Shown: in pieces, positions 49,034-61,578 of the stretch
Position numbering within the stretch: position 1 is the first letter of the stretch
Layout of the letters: each line of letters starts with the position of its first letter
Source of the DNA: Amaranthus tricolor
Lineage: Eukaryota > Streptophyta > Magnoliopsida > Caryophyllales > Amaranthaceae
DNA: 64,000 nt
Assembly: GCF_026212465.1 (NCBI RefSeq)
Contig: NC_080059.1
Span: forward strand, 20,182,156 to 20,246,155
Direction of reading: 5' to 3'
The notes under the pieces: generated by a model
The model's database searches: none
What the model was told of the DNA's origin: nothing
What the model saw: only the letters and a program-made list of their open reading frames with translations
Program-made: the position numbers and the translations under genes

Positions 49034-52000
49034 TGTAACAGACTGAAAAAATTTTAATCTTAATCTTCCGATTAATTCTTTCGAATTTTCAATTCAAATC
49101 TCTAATCCTTTGGTTGTCCATTTCGAATCATCTTTAATTTCTAAACCTTTTCCGATTTTGTAATTTCTTTCAAATATTAAACTTTAAAATATTATTTTGT
49201 TTAAAATCTTTTTATAAGCACTAAAATTTTATTTTATTATTTTATAGTACGAAAAGTAAAATTTTATTATTATATCCACAGTTTTTTAATACGTTACGTT
49301 TTAACTTTCTTCCTTAAACTAACATTACTACTTATTATTTTAACCTTATGACTTTGATTTAATTATTTTATACATAAAAATGAGTCGTATGTTTATTATT
49401 AACTATAAGTATAGTTTAAGTAAAATTTTCTAAGTGAACTACATATTTTCATGATCAAATTTACCCATTATTTTAAAGTATATTCACTTGTACATACTAG
49501 AACACAAATTTGATGAACCAAAATCCTTTCTAATTAACCCATGATGTTCATCACTTACACAAGCTATCACCATTTCCTTACACAAGCTAACCTTCTTTAA
49601 CACTCCAAACTCTTACACGTTTAGTTACACACTTCAACTCTTATATATTCACTTACACACTCTAACTCTTACACATTCACTTACACATTTCAACTCTTAC
49701 ATATTCACTTATACAAACTCTTACACATTTACTTACACACTCTAAATCACTTACACAAGTTTACCTTCTTCTATACTCCTAACACTCTTTTTCATACAAT
49801 CTAATGAACTACAAAGTTGCCCAAACCCTTTATAAATACCCCTCTTAACCATAAGATCACTTACACCACCATCATCGAATCTTTCTAACATTCTTTCTTA
49901 TATTTTCACTTCATTAAAATCTTACTACCTTGATACCTTTATCATTAGTTGAAGAAATTCAAGAAGATGGAGCTTAGAACACTCATTATTTAGCTTAAAT
50001 CATCATCATTATGGAGCATTATTGGGGTATTACTTTGGGTACTTAATGTATCATTATTTTTAGAGTTTGGATTTAATTATTTTGGGAGCTTAGAAGATCA
50101 TCATTATTTTGGGAGTTTGGATTAGTTATTTTTGGAGCATTATTATCTATCTTGGAGGGTCTTATTTTTTTATTATTTTTCTAATTAGTACTTAGTACTA
50201 ATCCTTGGTGTTAGTATGGCATAACTTCTTACCCTACTCTTTTTGTGGAATTTTACATTATATTTACTTTATTATATGCAAAGTATGAAATATGCTGATA
50301 TGTTTTAGTAGGAAGTTAGTTTAATATTATGTGTATGTTTAAAATATTTTTTAATATGTTAATTTAATAATCTTTGAACAAGTTCATGAAGTTGGGTGCA
50401 AAATTATCGTCTAGTGATACTAAGTATGATTTATGTTATAAACTAATGCCAATATGTTTATGAGTTATGTGTTAGATTAGGAATGTTATTATATTTAAGA
50501 ATTTTTATGTTAGAACTTTATTAATGTGTTTATGTTAGCCTTCAAATTAATTTATAAGGTAGTAAATTATTTTATGAACTTATTTTTTTTATTAAATATG
50601 GTTATATTAAGAATATTGTTATTATACTTTATTTTGAGATTTAAATTTATCCTTAAGGTTATGGTAAATTTCTAAGTTATTGCGTAAAGTTTTTATTTTT
50701 GTAAGTGGTTTTGTTAATTATTTAAATCTAGGATTTAGTATGATAAATTAAATTAAGTCGTTCTTTTTATGTGAGAAGGGCCCAAAATACTCATAGACCA
50801 TTTGACCACTATCATATAAAAAAAGAGAGAGTTTGATTTACTATTTTAAATTATTACAACTATTTTTGTGATAATAATAAAATAACAATTTTAAAAAGAT
50901 ATTTTTGAAAAATTTTTATAAGTTGTTAAATATTGAAGTGTTTTTCTTGAATATATGAGATTTCATTATTAATTGTAACTTTTAATTACTATTTAGTACA
51001 AAGTATTTTATTTGCTAACTATTTGACAAAAATTTATGTAAAATGATGTAAAAGTATTTTTAGTATACTCCCCGCTCAAACTATGTGTGAAAAATTGACT
51101 TTGTGAGATTACAAGTTTTACTTATTTTACAATTAGAAATATTGACTTTTGTGAAAATTGTAAGTTTGACTTGTTTTAAAACTAGAAATATTGACTTTTG
51201 TGAAATTATAAGTTTTATTTGTTTTTTTAACTAGAATGTTGATTTTTACAAACCTAATAAGTTTACTTATTTTTCTAAACTTGAAATATTTTTGGTGAAC
51301 TTGTAGAATTTCGAAAACTTATCCAAATGATGCAATTTTAACTTGAATATTTAATTAGAATATTTGATTTTTTTTAAGAGAATAAAAGTTTTATTTATTG
51401 TAAAATCGAAAATGTTGATTTCGGGAACTTATTTAAAGAGAAATAGATTTTAGTAGCTACTTGTGGAAAATATTCGTTTGGAGACTATTAATTAAATATT
51501 AAGTTATTAGTGTGAATTTAGCAACTATTAAAAATAAATTTATAAATAAAATTTAATGTATAAAAATTTAATAGTGAATGTATAAAGACATAAAGGTTAA
51601 TTTTACGTTATGATTAAGAATTTTATTAAATAAAAGAGGTTATAAACTAAGTTGATCAAAGTCAAAGTCCATGTCAAGTTATAGTAATAAAAATGTGATG
51701 TACTTATGTGAATGAATATTGATTGAATGACCCTGATAATAAGGTAATGTCGAACCATAGACCGGAATGTAAAATCCCGGCGCCTGTGTTGGCCGGCACG
51801 TCAAATGCGGTGTAAGACAGGGGGTTAGATGCCTATCCTGTAGAGCTCGAGTATAAATTGTATTGGAGAGGTGACGACTCCTACCACAGTTAGGGTTTAG
51901 GACTACGGCCCTCACCTAACCAGACCCTTACATATATTAGGTGTCATATTGATGTGCTTGTTGATCAGTAATAAACTTGATTAGTGTTGATGCTATGATG

Positions 52001-52593
52001 CATGGTACGGTTATGAGTATTAAGCAAATGAACTTATTTAAGTGTTAAGACACCCGAATTGTATAAGTGGTAGTAACGTACTTCTGGCATGATTGACAAT
52101 GGTATATTAATGACTTAAAAGTAAGGAACAGAAAAAGAATATTGTAAAAGTATATGGTGATGTTAATTAATTATAAGTTCGTGCTTAAATTATTATTTTC
52201 TAAATGTAGCATATAATTTTCGTATTTTGAGTTGGATAGGAAGTTATGCTCTGCGTTAAGCGCTGACTGATTCAATCGGTTGTCATCCATATCATGGATG
52301 GCAGCATTTTGCAGGATTGAGTTCAGGTTCCGATCTAGGCCGCAGTTAATTACTATTATGGAGAATTTAGCTGCTTTTTGTATCTTTATTGATGACTTGA
52401 TGATGATGTATTTTTTTCATTTTTAGCAAACAATATTTCTTATCAGATGTAATATTTACTTTTGTTTTAAACAGTTTCAGTTTTATGATTTAAAGTTTTT
52501 AACAGTTCGGCATTTTGAGACTTCCGCAATATTTTTGTACTAAACATTATTATTAAATGTTAATTATGTATCGAGATTGCTGCTCCTGTTACA
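49034..52593 (+). mobile_element. Long solo LTR, copy 2
   Basis: It begins TGTAACAGACTG and ends GCTCCTGTTACA. The flanks aagat (49029-49033) and atgat (52594-52598) agree at 4 of 5 bases, a decayed target duplication. It is inverted relative to copy 1 and aligned over the full length. It is about 400 bp longer, in part because of extra acttacacact-type tandem repeats near 49600-49760. It retains the uninterrupted site near 50415 into which CACTA-1 inserted in copy 1. No coding region is present. Confidence 0.85.
49831..49838 (+). promoter_or_regulatory. TATA box of solo LTR copy 2
   Basis: TATAAATA about 800 bp into the LTR, conserved in copy 1 on the minus strand. Confidence 0.6.
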
Positions 52594-55275
52594 ATGATTA
52601 ATTTAAACAAAGAAAAATTAGTTTTTTGGTTTGCGAGCCCAAACAGAGAAAATTTACCCCTATTCTAATAGGTACACAATCCAACGGGTCAAATCCAAAT
52701 TAACCGACCAGTTTTTTTACGGATTTCTTGAGTTTGATCAATTTTCGAGTTTGATTCAAAATTTTCGGATTTCAAACCAGATTATTCGATCGGGTTTCTG
52801 ATTAATGTTTTCCATATATATTATTATCCCATAACATCAACATTTTGTTAAGGTAATATTAAGTTTTTTTTAGGTAGGTTGAGAGTAAAAATTTGGGTAG
52901 GTTAGCTTTATTTAGGGAAGAGAATAGGATATAAGGGGTTACATAATGGAAAATAGAAACAAAATCAATTAATTGAGATTTAAGGGGTAAGGGATCAAGG
53001 GACAAGTTGGGTCATTATTATCATCATATTCGGTGTATTTCAACCATAGAAAACTATGATTAGAGTTTGCCGAGGGAAGGACGGCGAAAACTCATACCCA
53101 TAAAGGAGGATGCGGCCAAGAAATCTTTCAACTCAAGAAAGATCCTCATAAAGAGATGTTCCTGTAACGAAAAGGACCGAGTTAAAGTGACTCTGTAAGC
53201 CTACATCTTACCACAAAAGCTTGGCCCTTAAATCAAAAAATAAATAAAATACATATAAATAAAAATAACTAGCTTAACAAACAAGTAAAAGAATTATGTA
53301 AAAGGCAAAGAACAAGTACACTAATAGGTAAGCGACATAGTATCAGTAATCTAAGACATGAATGGGTGAGTTTATTTTTTTCATCTCTTTTAAAAATTTC
53401 TAAAAAAATCTTTAATTAATTAATTTCGGAAAAATTACTAAAAATAATCCAATATTTTGCGGATTTCTCTATAATAATCTCAACTTTTGATTAGTCATGA
53501 ATAATCTCAACTATAAGGAGTGCTTGTTAAGAATGCACCAAGGTAACCTCTTACCTATACAACATAAAATAAAAAAAAGTAAATACAAAGTTAGATTATA
53601 AAAAAATTGAAAAATTTTAAAAAATTAAAAATAGAAATCGAGTAAGTTTATTGTTTGACTTTAACTTTTAATTTGTAATATTTTTGATTTTTGATTTTAT
53701 TTTTCTTTTTTGTGTGTGGCAATTAACCTGCAAAAATTGGTCACTATTTGGACAACAATGCTCTTAGCTAAGTAACCCTAAAATTCGGATTATTCACGGT
53801 TAATCAAAAAACTTGGGATTATTGTAAGAAAATCAATAAAAGATTGAATTTTTTTAGGTAAATTTTCCTTTAATTTTTTGCATGAAATGATCAAATGGGG
53901 TATAATTTTTGTCCAAACATATATTGTGGTGGCTATTGCAAAATTTAATTTTAGATTAAGATAATTATATCTTAATATAGTTCAGAAAAATAAATTTAAA
54001 AGATTGTAATTTATAAACTACATTTATTAAAAATTGTAATTTCTAAAATTTTCCTTAAATTATACACAAAGTCAAACTTCATAAATTAATATGAATTGAT
54101 TGATAAAATTGTCATCCAACATCTACAACAGATTAATAATTAACAATCGATCAAATGCATAATAATTTTAATCAAACAAACTTTTATATGAAAAAGTTAC
54201 AATTATCATTAAGAAAATCTAACACTGAAATCCTCCCTCTATCACATTTGTTTGATACAGTCTCCTCCGAGAGAAGTTTTAGATCTGGTGTGACTTTGAA
54301 ATAGAGATAAATTTGATATTGTTGATTGTATTGACAAAACTGACACCCGTGATAACGTCATATATATATTTTTGTCATCGAATTGATAAAAAGACCTCAA
54401 ACTCTCACCATAAGAGACTTTATAATCCAATATATGATTATATCAAATTCAATAAATGGATAGAATAATTCTATACTATAGAAAGAATGTATTTTATTTG
54501 TAACTAAAAAGGAAAAAAAACAAAAAGAAAGAGATAGTTCGGTGCTTACCATCAACCATAAGGTTGATAATAGTTAGGGATAGTCATGGGGCAGATCCAA
54601 CTAGACCAAAATCCGAACTTATTAATTTTTAATAGATTTAGACCCGGATGGTTCAGACCCATTATTCATTTTTGAGATTCAGGTCCAATTTGAACCCGAT
54701 GTGTCTCAAAAATAATACCCAAACCTTTAAAAAGGGGCGGACCGGGAGCGGATCCAATAAAGTCAACTCATGACCATCTCTATTAGTAGCCCCAAAGTTA
54801 ATAATGGTGGCTAGGTTTTTTTTAGAGAAAAAAAGGTGAGAGAAGAGAGACTATGATTTACTCTCATCACACATTTTTATGCAAATTAAAAAATATTACT
54901 AGCAGTAAAACTAGTTAAAGCTAGGGAAATTATAGATTTGCATGTGAGTTTGACTACTCTGCAAGTGATAAATAACTCAAAAAATTATAGAAAAAAGAAA
55001 AAGTAAAAAAAAAAAAATAAGCCAATGGAGGCCCGACTGACTAAAGGAGCACCCTGAGCATCTGGTTAGGGCTCCATTTTTTGGTAGCCCTGAAATATTT
55101 ATCCATTAACAAATATGTTTCCGTTTATTGACGAAGAACAGTACCATTTTCTTCTCCCAAAACTCTAATTCCCCATAATTAGCCCTTCAAATTATCACAC
55201 CATCTTCTTATATTAATCCCCACTTTCAATTTTTAATTCTCCATGCTCTAATTATTCTTTCTTTATTCTTCTTTC
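52594..55275. other. Intergenic, AT-rich
   Basis: No gene recognised. Contains the second copy of the dispersed repeat (53025-53190) and a degenerate stretch near 54550-54780 rich in ccgga and gacccg phrases. Confidence 0.5.
53025..53190. repeat. Dispersed repeat, copy 2
   Basis: Same orientation as 48320-48475 and similar over about 150 bases; the two lie either side of solo LTR copy 2. Confidence 0.65.
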
Positions 55276-55466
55276 TGTGGGAAAGTATATATTTCATATA
55301 TTTAGATTATTCTAGATTATTCTAAATTACCTTAATTAATGTAAGGAATATTTAGTTTCCTAGAATAGAAGCTAGCGTTCATGTATATATTGGAGAATGA
55401 TTTACTCTTTGAATAATACACCAAACTGTTCCTAAAATCCTAATTTCCGCAACTGTTTAATCTTCA
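55276..55466 (+). repeat. Short Copia 5' LTR
   Basis: It begins TGTGGGAAAG and ends TTAATCTTCA directly before a TGGTATCAGAACC primer-binding site (55467-55479). At 191 bp it is a short LTR, as in Ale-type Copia elements. No partner LTR in the window. Confidence 0.75.
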
Positions 55467-55479
55467 TGGTATCAGAACC
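55467..55479 (+). promoter_or_regulatory. Primer-binding site of the short-LTR Copia
   Basis: TGGTATCAGAACC, one base away from the standard tRNA-Met site seen at 25841. Confidence 0.8.
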
Positions 55480-55518
55480 TTATGATTTAGATCGGGGACA
55501 GATAAACAAGTAATATCC

Positions 55519-55943
55519 ATGGAACAGATGGAACAAATGTTCCAGATGTTTCAGAAACTCAACAAAACAACCAACCAAACTAAAAATCCAACCACTGTCA
55601 AAATCTTAGAAAAACTTACATATCACAATTATACAAAATGGTGCAAGTTAATGCACGTAGCCATTGGAGGTCGAGGGCGGCTCAGTCACATCACTACCGC
55701 ACCTCCACCACCGTAAGACCTCGACTATGCTCAATGGAAACAAAGGGATGCCATGGTCATAGCATGGATTATTGAAAACATAGATGGAGAAATAGTAGAT
55801 CAATTCCTGGATTATACAACTGCACAAAGCCTATGGCAAGGAATCAAAAGCCTCTTGGGATGTGGTAGAGATGAACTCCAGATCTTTGATCTGAGTTCAA
55901 AGGCAGCAACTTTAAGACAAGCTAATGACACTGTTGGCTCTTA
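55519..55943 (+). pseudogene. Copia gag fragment (short-LTR element)
   Basis: ATG at 55519 gives a Gag-type N-terminus: KILEKLTYHNYTKWCKLMHV, then GGRGRLSHITTAPPPP, a TAA at 55714-55716, and in the same frame DLDYAQWKQRDAMVIAWI and SLWQGIKSLLGCGRDELQ. This is the N-terminal part of a Copia gag. Similarity stops near N-D-T-V (about 55935) and the rest of the element is missing. The sequence from there to the CACTA-2 end at 56200 is not recognisable as Copia. Confidence 0.8.
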
Positions 55944-56199
55944 AGGTTTTGTTGATGACTTCACTTTTAAATAAACAAACATATTTTAGAGATTGTTTTG
56001 TAGGTGAATATCCGATTTTGTTGAAATCGTTGATGAAGCCTATAACTTGGTTCGTGGAAGTTGTACGTGTCTTTAAAATATTCAAGAAGTTAGATAAGTG
56101 CTTAGGAATTTAAAGGTTGACAGATGGTCTAGTGTTCCTAAAATGAACAATCTAACAGAAGTTGAAGCTGGAGACAGTACGCTGTTCCTACGTAGCAGG

Positions 56200-56463
56200 C
56201 ACTAGTGGAAAAAACATTATGTGCTGCGGTTTTTTTTGCCATTATTTGCTGCGGTTTAGGCCCCCAGCAATTGTGGTAGCAGCAAATGTCTTACTTTAAT
56301 TGCTGCGGTTCAAAACCGCAGCAAATATGGGATTTATTTGCTGCAGTCATGGGCAAAAACCGCAGCAAATAAGGTGTGTTATTTGCTGCGGTCATGGGTT
56401 GAAACCGCAGCAAATAACAGTCCTTATTTGCTGCGGTTTTTGGCAAGAATCGCAGTAAATACT
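56200..56463. repeat. CACTA-2 subterminal repeats
   Basis: Facing TTGCTGCGGTTTT / CCGCAGCAAATAA pairs similar to the right end of CACTA-1. Confidence 0.88.
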
Positions 56464-56613
56464 CTTTTTTTTTTTTCGGTTTTATCTTTATAATAATGCA
56501 ATAATAATACAATGTAATAACAGTGATTAATCCAATGATAATCACATTAATCAACATTATAATAATGCAATAGTAATAATAAACTCTCGTTCGTATATAT
56601 AATATAATATTAC

Positions 56614-56765
<152 letters not shown>

Positions 56766-57119
56766 TAAAGTATAAAAAATAATCTACTATAATTACAATT
56801 TATCAAGGACAAATATTAGCAAGATGCACGGCAATCATGTCTTTTAATTCGTGCATCTCTTCACTTCGCAAAGGGTGTGTTTCCCTCGGAATGTCGTTTA
56901 AAACCTATATATAATATTAAAATAAAAGATTAATATTAACATTAGATTATACCAATAATATATTTAATTAAGAACGTAACAAATTAAATACTTACGGCAT
57001 CTATATTTTCGACTCCAATGTCCTTCACGGAATTTATAATATCGTCCATAAACTTCAGCGCGTAATAGCCGCAATCAACGGAAGAAGAAGGTTGTTCAAA
57101 GCACTAAGAGAAAATAGAT

Positions 57120-58175
57120 GTTAGGGTCAAAAACGGTTAAAAACGCATAAAATCGCAACTTAACACGTAAATTCTAGAATATGACTATGATTTTAAATTC
57201 TAAAAACTTCTACACAATAATATATACCAAATAGTGTTGTGTGCCAAGTTTCGTGCATAACAAACCATGTTTGACCTACTTTACGCGCGAAATTGACAAA
57301 AACGCTTAAAAACCCTTAAAATCGCAACTTAACACCTAATTTCTATCATATGACTATTATTTTCAATTCTAACCATTTCAACACAATAATATATGCCAAA
57401 TAGTGTTGTGTGCCAAGTTTCGTGCATAACAAAACATGTTTGACCTACTTTACGCGCGAAAATGACAAAAACGCTTAAAAATACTTAAAATCGCAACTTA
57501 ACTTCTAATTTCTAGCATATGACTATTATTTTCAATTCTAACCATTTCAACACAATAATATATGCCAAATAGTGTTGTGTGCCAAGTTTCGTGCATAACA
57601 AACCATGTTTGACCTACTTTACGCGCGAAATTGACAAAAACGCTTAAAAATACTTAAAATCGCAACTTAACTTCTAATTTCTAGCACATGACTATTATTT
57701 TCAATTCTAACCATTTCAACACAATAATATATGCGAAATAGTGTTGTGTGCCAAGTTTCGTGCAAAACAAACCATGTTTGACCTACTTTACGCGCGAAAT
57801 TGACAAAAACGCTTAAAAACTCTTAAAATCGCAACTTAACTTCTAATTTCTAGCATATGACTATTATTTTCAATTTTAACCATTTCAAAACAATAATATA
57901 TGCCAAATAGTGTTGTGTGCCAAGTTTCGTGCATAACAAACCATGTTTGACCTACTTTACGCGCGAAATTGACAAAAACGCTTAAAAATACTTAAAATCG
58001 CAACTTAACACCTAATTTCTAGCATATGACTATTATTTTGATTTCTAACCATTTCAACACAATAATATATGCCAAATAGTGTTGTGTGCCAAGTTTCGTG
58101 CATAACAAACCATGTTTGACCTACGTTACGCGCGAAATTGATAAAAACGCTTAAAAACCCTTAAAATCGCAACTT
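57120..58175. repeat. 169-bp tandem array in the protease-gene intron (CACTA-2)
   Basis: The ttacgcgcga anchors fall at 57281, 57450, 57619, 57788, 57957 and 58126, exactly 169 bases apart, with a diverged leading unit from about 57120. Same position and orientation relative to the gene as in CACTA-1, and without the 729-bp duplication. Confidence 0.96.
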
Positions 58176-58288
58176 AAAATCGAATTTGTGTACCTTTCTT
58201 GCTATCCATTTTGGAAATGTGGCTCTAGATGTAGATCCCATTTGTCCACGCACTCTTTTCATTGCGCTGAAACGCATGGGAAAAGTAA

Positions 58289-58442
<154 letters not shown>

Positions 58443-61429
58443 CACTTAATTAAATCAAATTGGTAAAATAATTAATATTACGTACGCATTCAACAACGAT
58501 TTGAATCTTGTGTTGCGAGGTGGGCTTTGAGGTTTTTGTATTGAGTCGAAGACGTGCACAGTGTTCGTTAAAGGACAAATGATCAAAAGTATCCAATGCA
58601 AACTACAAACACAAATTTAAAATCAACAAAAAATTAGAGATTAGGTGACTTCAAAAATCAAAAGCTAAGTTCAATTTCAATAATAAAACTTACTCTTCCC
58701 AATATGGAGCCAGAATGAATGTGTGTTTAGATGCAAGGGAGTTAGTCAAAGCAGTCTCAATGTATGCTCTGACCTGATCTGGATCATTTCTACATTTACT
58801 ACCTGAAATCGACTCCGGACAAAACCATCCAATTTTTATTGGAGGTTCGCAAGAATTTAGCTCCTCGTAAGCCGCACTAAACTCACGAATAAGAGAATTT
58901 TGTTAGTAATTCGGTCATTAAAACAATTAAACGAACAACAATGTTTAACTTGTAAGATAATGAACATCACCTTATGTAGACATGGAAAAGAGCTACGTTC
59001 AGCATCTCTCCTCTCAAAAATTGCCCGATGTCACTAGGACCAATAATTACAAACGGGCTCTCTATAAAGCAGTATTGCTCCTTCAGCAGGGGCAAAATGA
59101 TTGGGTCCTCCTCACTTATGCGAGATGCACAATAATGCAGCCATTTGCAATCTTGAGAGAGATCTTTTAGCTCCTCATCAGTCAAAATTGGAGTGCTTGG
59201 CATCGACTTTGACCCAGTCGACACCTTTGCTGAGGAACCGACCTCTCTCAAAGATCTCTTTGGACTCTTTTGCTATTTCAATTTATACAATTAAATTAGT
59301 GTGAGCATGCAATTAAAAAAATAAAAATAAATAAGGTACAAATGATTCTTACCATGTTAGTGAATTGGACCCAAGCATATGGCCATGTGACGAAACTACC
59401 TAGAGCGTCTGATAGTTTCTCAAGGCTCCATGCTGGCATTGGAATTGGGAGTGAGAAATCTTCAAACCCCTTTACAATAGTCTCCACGGCTACACTGATG
59501 TGGCCACTTGTAACAGGCATTGAATGCACTGTTTGGCCCTCTTTATTTGACTGGGCCACACCATATGCAACCTCAGTTAAGTCGCCATCACTAGCAACAA
59601 CTAACTGAGGCAGCAAAAGAGAACAAAGAGTCGCCTCCTGGAAAGTGTGTCGTTTAGTATAATAAGCATCATAATAAAATATTAATTACGCGTTGCAATT
59701 TAAATTAATAAGTGCTTATATATTTAAAAACTATGTACCTGTAGCACTGGCTCCGGAGTTGGCTCCGGATTTTGAGCTGGGGTATTAATAATGAGCTGGG
59801 GTGCTACGGGGGGCTCGGGTGTTGGCGCGACCAAATTAGAATCCCCATGTTGACTTTCCTGATCCTCGACAATCAGGTTTGCCAAGTCCACAATGGGTGC
59901 TCCCATCTTCTGCAACACGACGGCCACGTTGGCGAGAACGTCCTTCGTAATCTCCGCTCGGAGGGTTGCTGCTTCTTCCCGCAGTGCCGTTCGGGATTGA
60001 GTAGCAACACACTCTTTGCCGAATGCCTTCTGTAACCCCACGCGGACGCCTCCTTTTCCGACTACCCGCCCACTGTGGTCTTTCCCTAAGACCATATGCA
60101 ATGCGTCAACATTGCCTCTTGGGGTGAACTCCCCCGTAGCTTCTTTTTCCTTCCAGCCCATCTGTTCAAATAAAAAGTGACATATATATCAATTAGTATA
60201 AGTACATCAAAGCCAAAGAATACAAAACAAATGAATAATATACTTAATAATTTCAAAACTCACCACAGCATCAGCAACCTTCTTCGTTCCCGGATCTTTA
60301 ATGGTAAATTTACCACTTGCATCTCGGGAATGAAGCCCGCAATACCAATCACGCACCCGATCTCAAGCAGGAGTATTCACGGATGCGGAGGTAGTCATAG
60401 ATGAGGGCGTGGATGAACTTTGATTGGGGTATAAACCCGCATCCACCCACTCTTTTCGGACCTCATCGTACGTTTTCTGGCCCAAGCGATGGTAAAACTT
60501 CCTTTTGCTTGCAGAATCAGAAGCTTTACCACGCTTTTCCTAATTAATCAATAGAAATCGAATATCATGTATTAGTTTAATGACTGAATCAAAAGAAGTA
60601 AATTCAAATTGGTAAACTATAATATAATATGAAATACTTACAACTTCTATGGGAGTTGTTCTTTTGGCAACAAAGGCCTCCAATTCCTCTTCGTTATGTG
60701 ACCCCATATTTCGTATGGCATCTTCGAAGGTGCTTGCTCTCCACCTTCGTTTCCCGTTTTGACCTTTTTGGTCGTACGGGCACGGGTCTTCGTAATCCAG
60801 CCAGTTACTAGCTTGGATTTGAAATCTCTGAATCTTTCAGCAACAGCTGAAATAAACACATTCTTCTTATCCTCATCGCTCTCGATGTGGAAAAGATTCT
60901 ACAAAAAAAAATTATATTTATTACTATCAATCAAATTAATTTTAAAATGAAAATAAATGAGTAAAGATAGTAAAGTTGCTTACCACAGTATCATGCCATA
61001 GAGAGTTCTTCAAACCCTCTGGAACCTCGTTCCATGCGTGCAATATGGAAAGCTTGCGGATACATAGACCCACTTGTGTTCCATATTGCTTACGCCATTT
61101 TCCGCAGGGTTGACCCAATGTATTGTATTCCAAATGCATGGGTTCTGTGACTTTGAGGTTTTTTGTAGGACCTCGCCCTTTTCTTTTCTTACTGCTGGTA
61201 GTGGTGAGAGCATCCATTGGTGGGGCGTCTTCAGTTTCACAATCATTGTCAATCGGTGGAGCGTCTTCAGCCATACGCTCGTATCTCACAATTTGGTCTT
61301 CTTCGCTGTCACTACTACGATGCTCATTATCCGAGGTCTCAATCTCGGGGACAATTTCGTCTCTAACTAAATGCATTGTATATCAGTACCTGAAAGAGTA
61401 TGAATAGAAATATATTAGAACATAAGCTA

Positions 61430-61550
61430 AGTAATATTAAGAATATGACAAACAATTCTAATACGTTCAACACAATAATATATAACAAATAGTGTTATGT
61501 GCAATGTTTCATGCAAAACAAACCAAGTGCCAAAAAAACTTTAAAAAGCT
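61430..61550. repeat. Stray 169-bp-type copy between the CACTA-2 genes
   Basis: Diverged single unit, the counterpart of 13504-13620, with tatattattgtgttgaa-like and gaaactttgcac-like phrases on the minus strand. Confidence 0.7.
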
Positions 61551-61578
61551 TTAAATATTTTCATACCTTGGGAATCAC

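Noticed and set aside
57120..58175. CRISPR-like array
   Set aside because: 169-bp contiguous units without spacers, inside a eukaryotic transposon intron.
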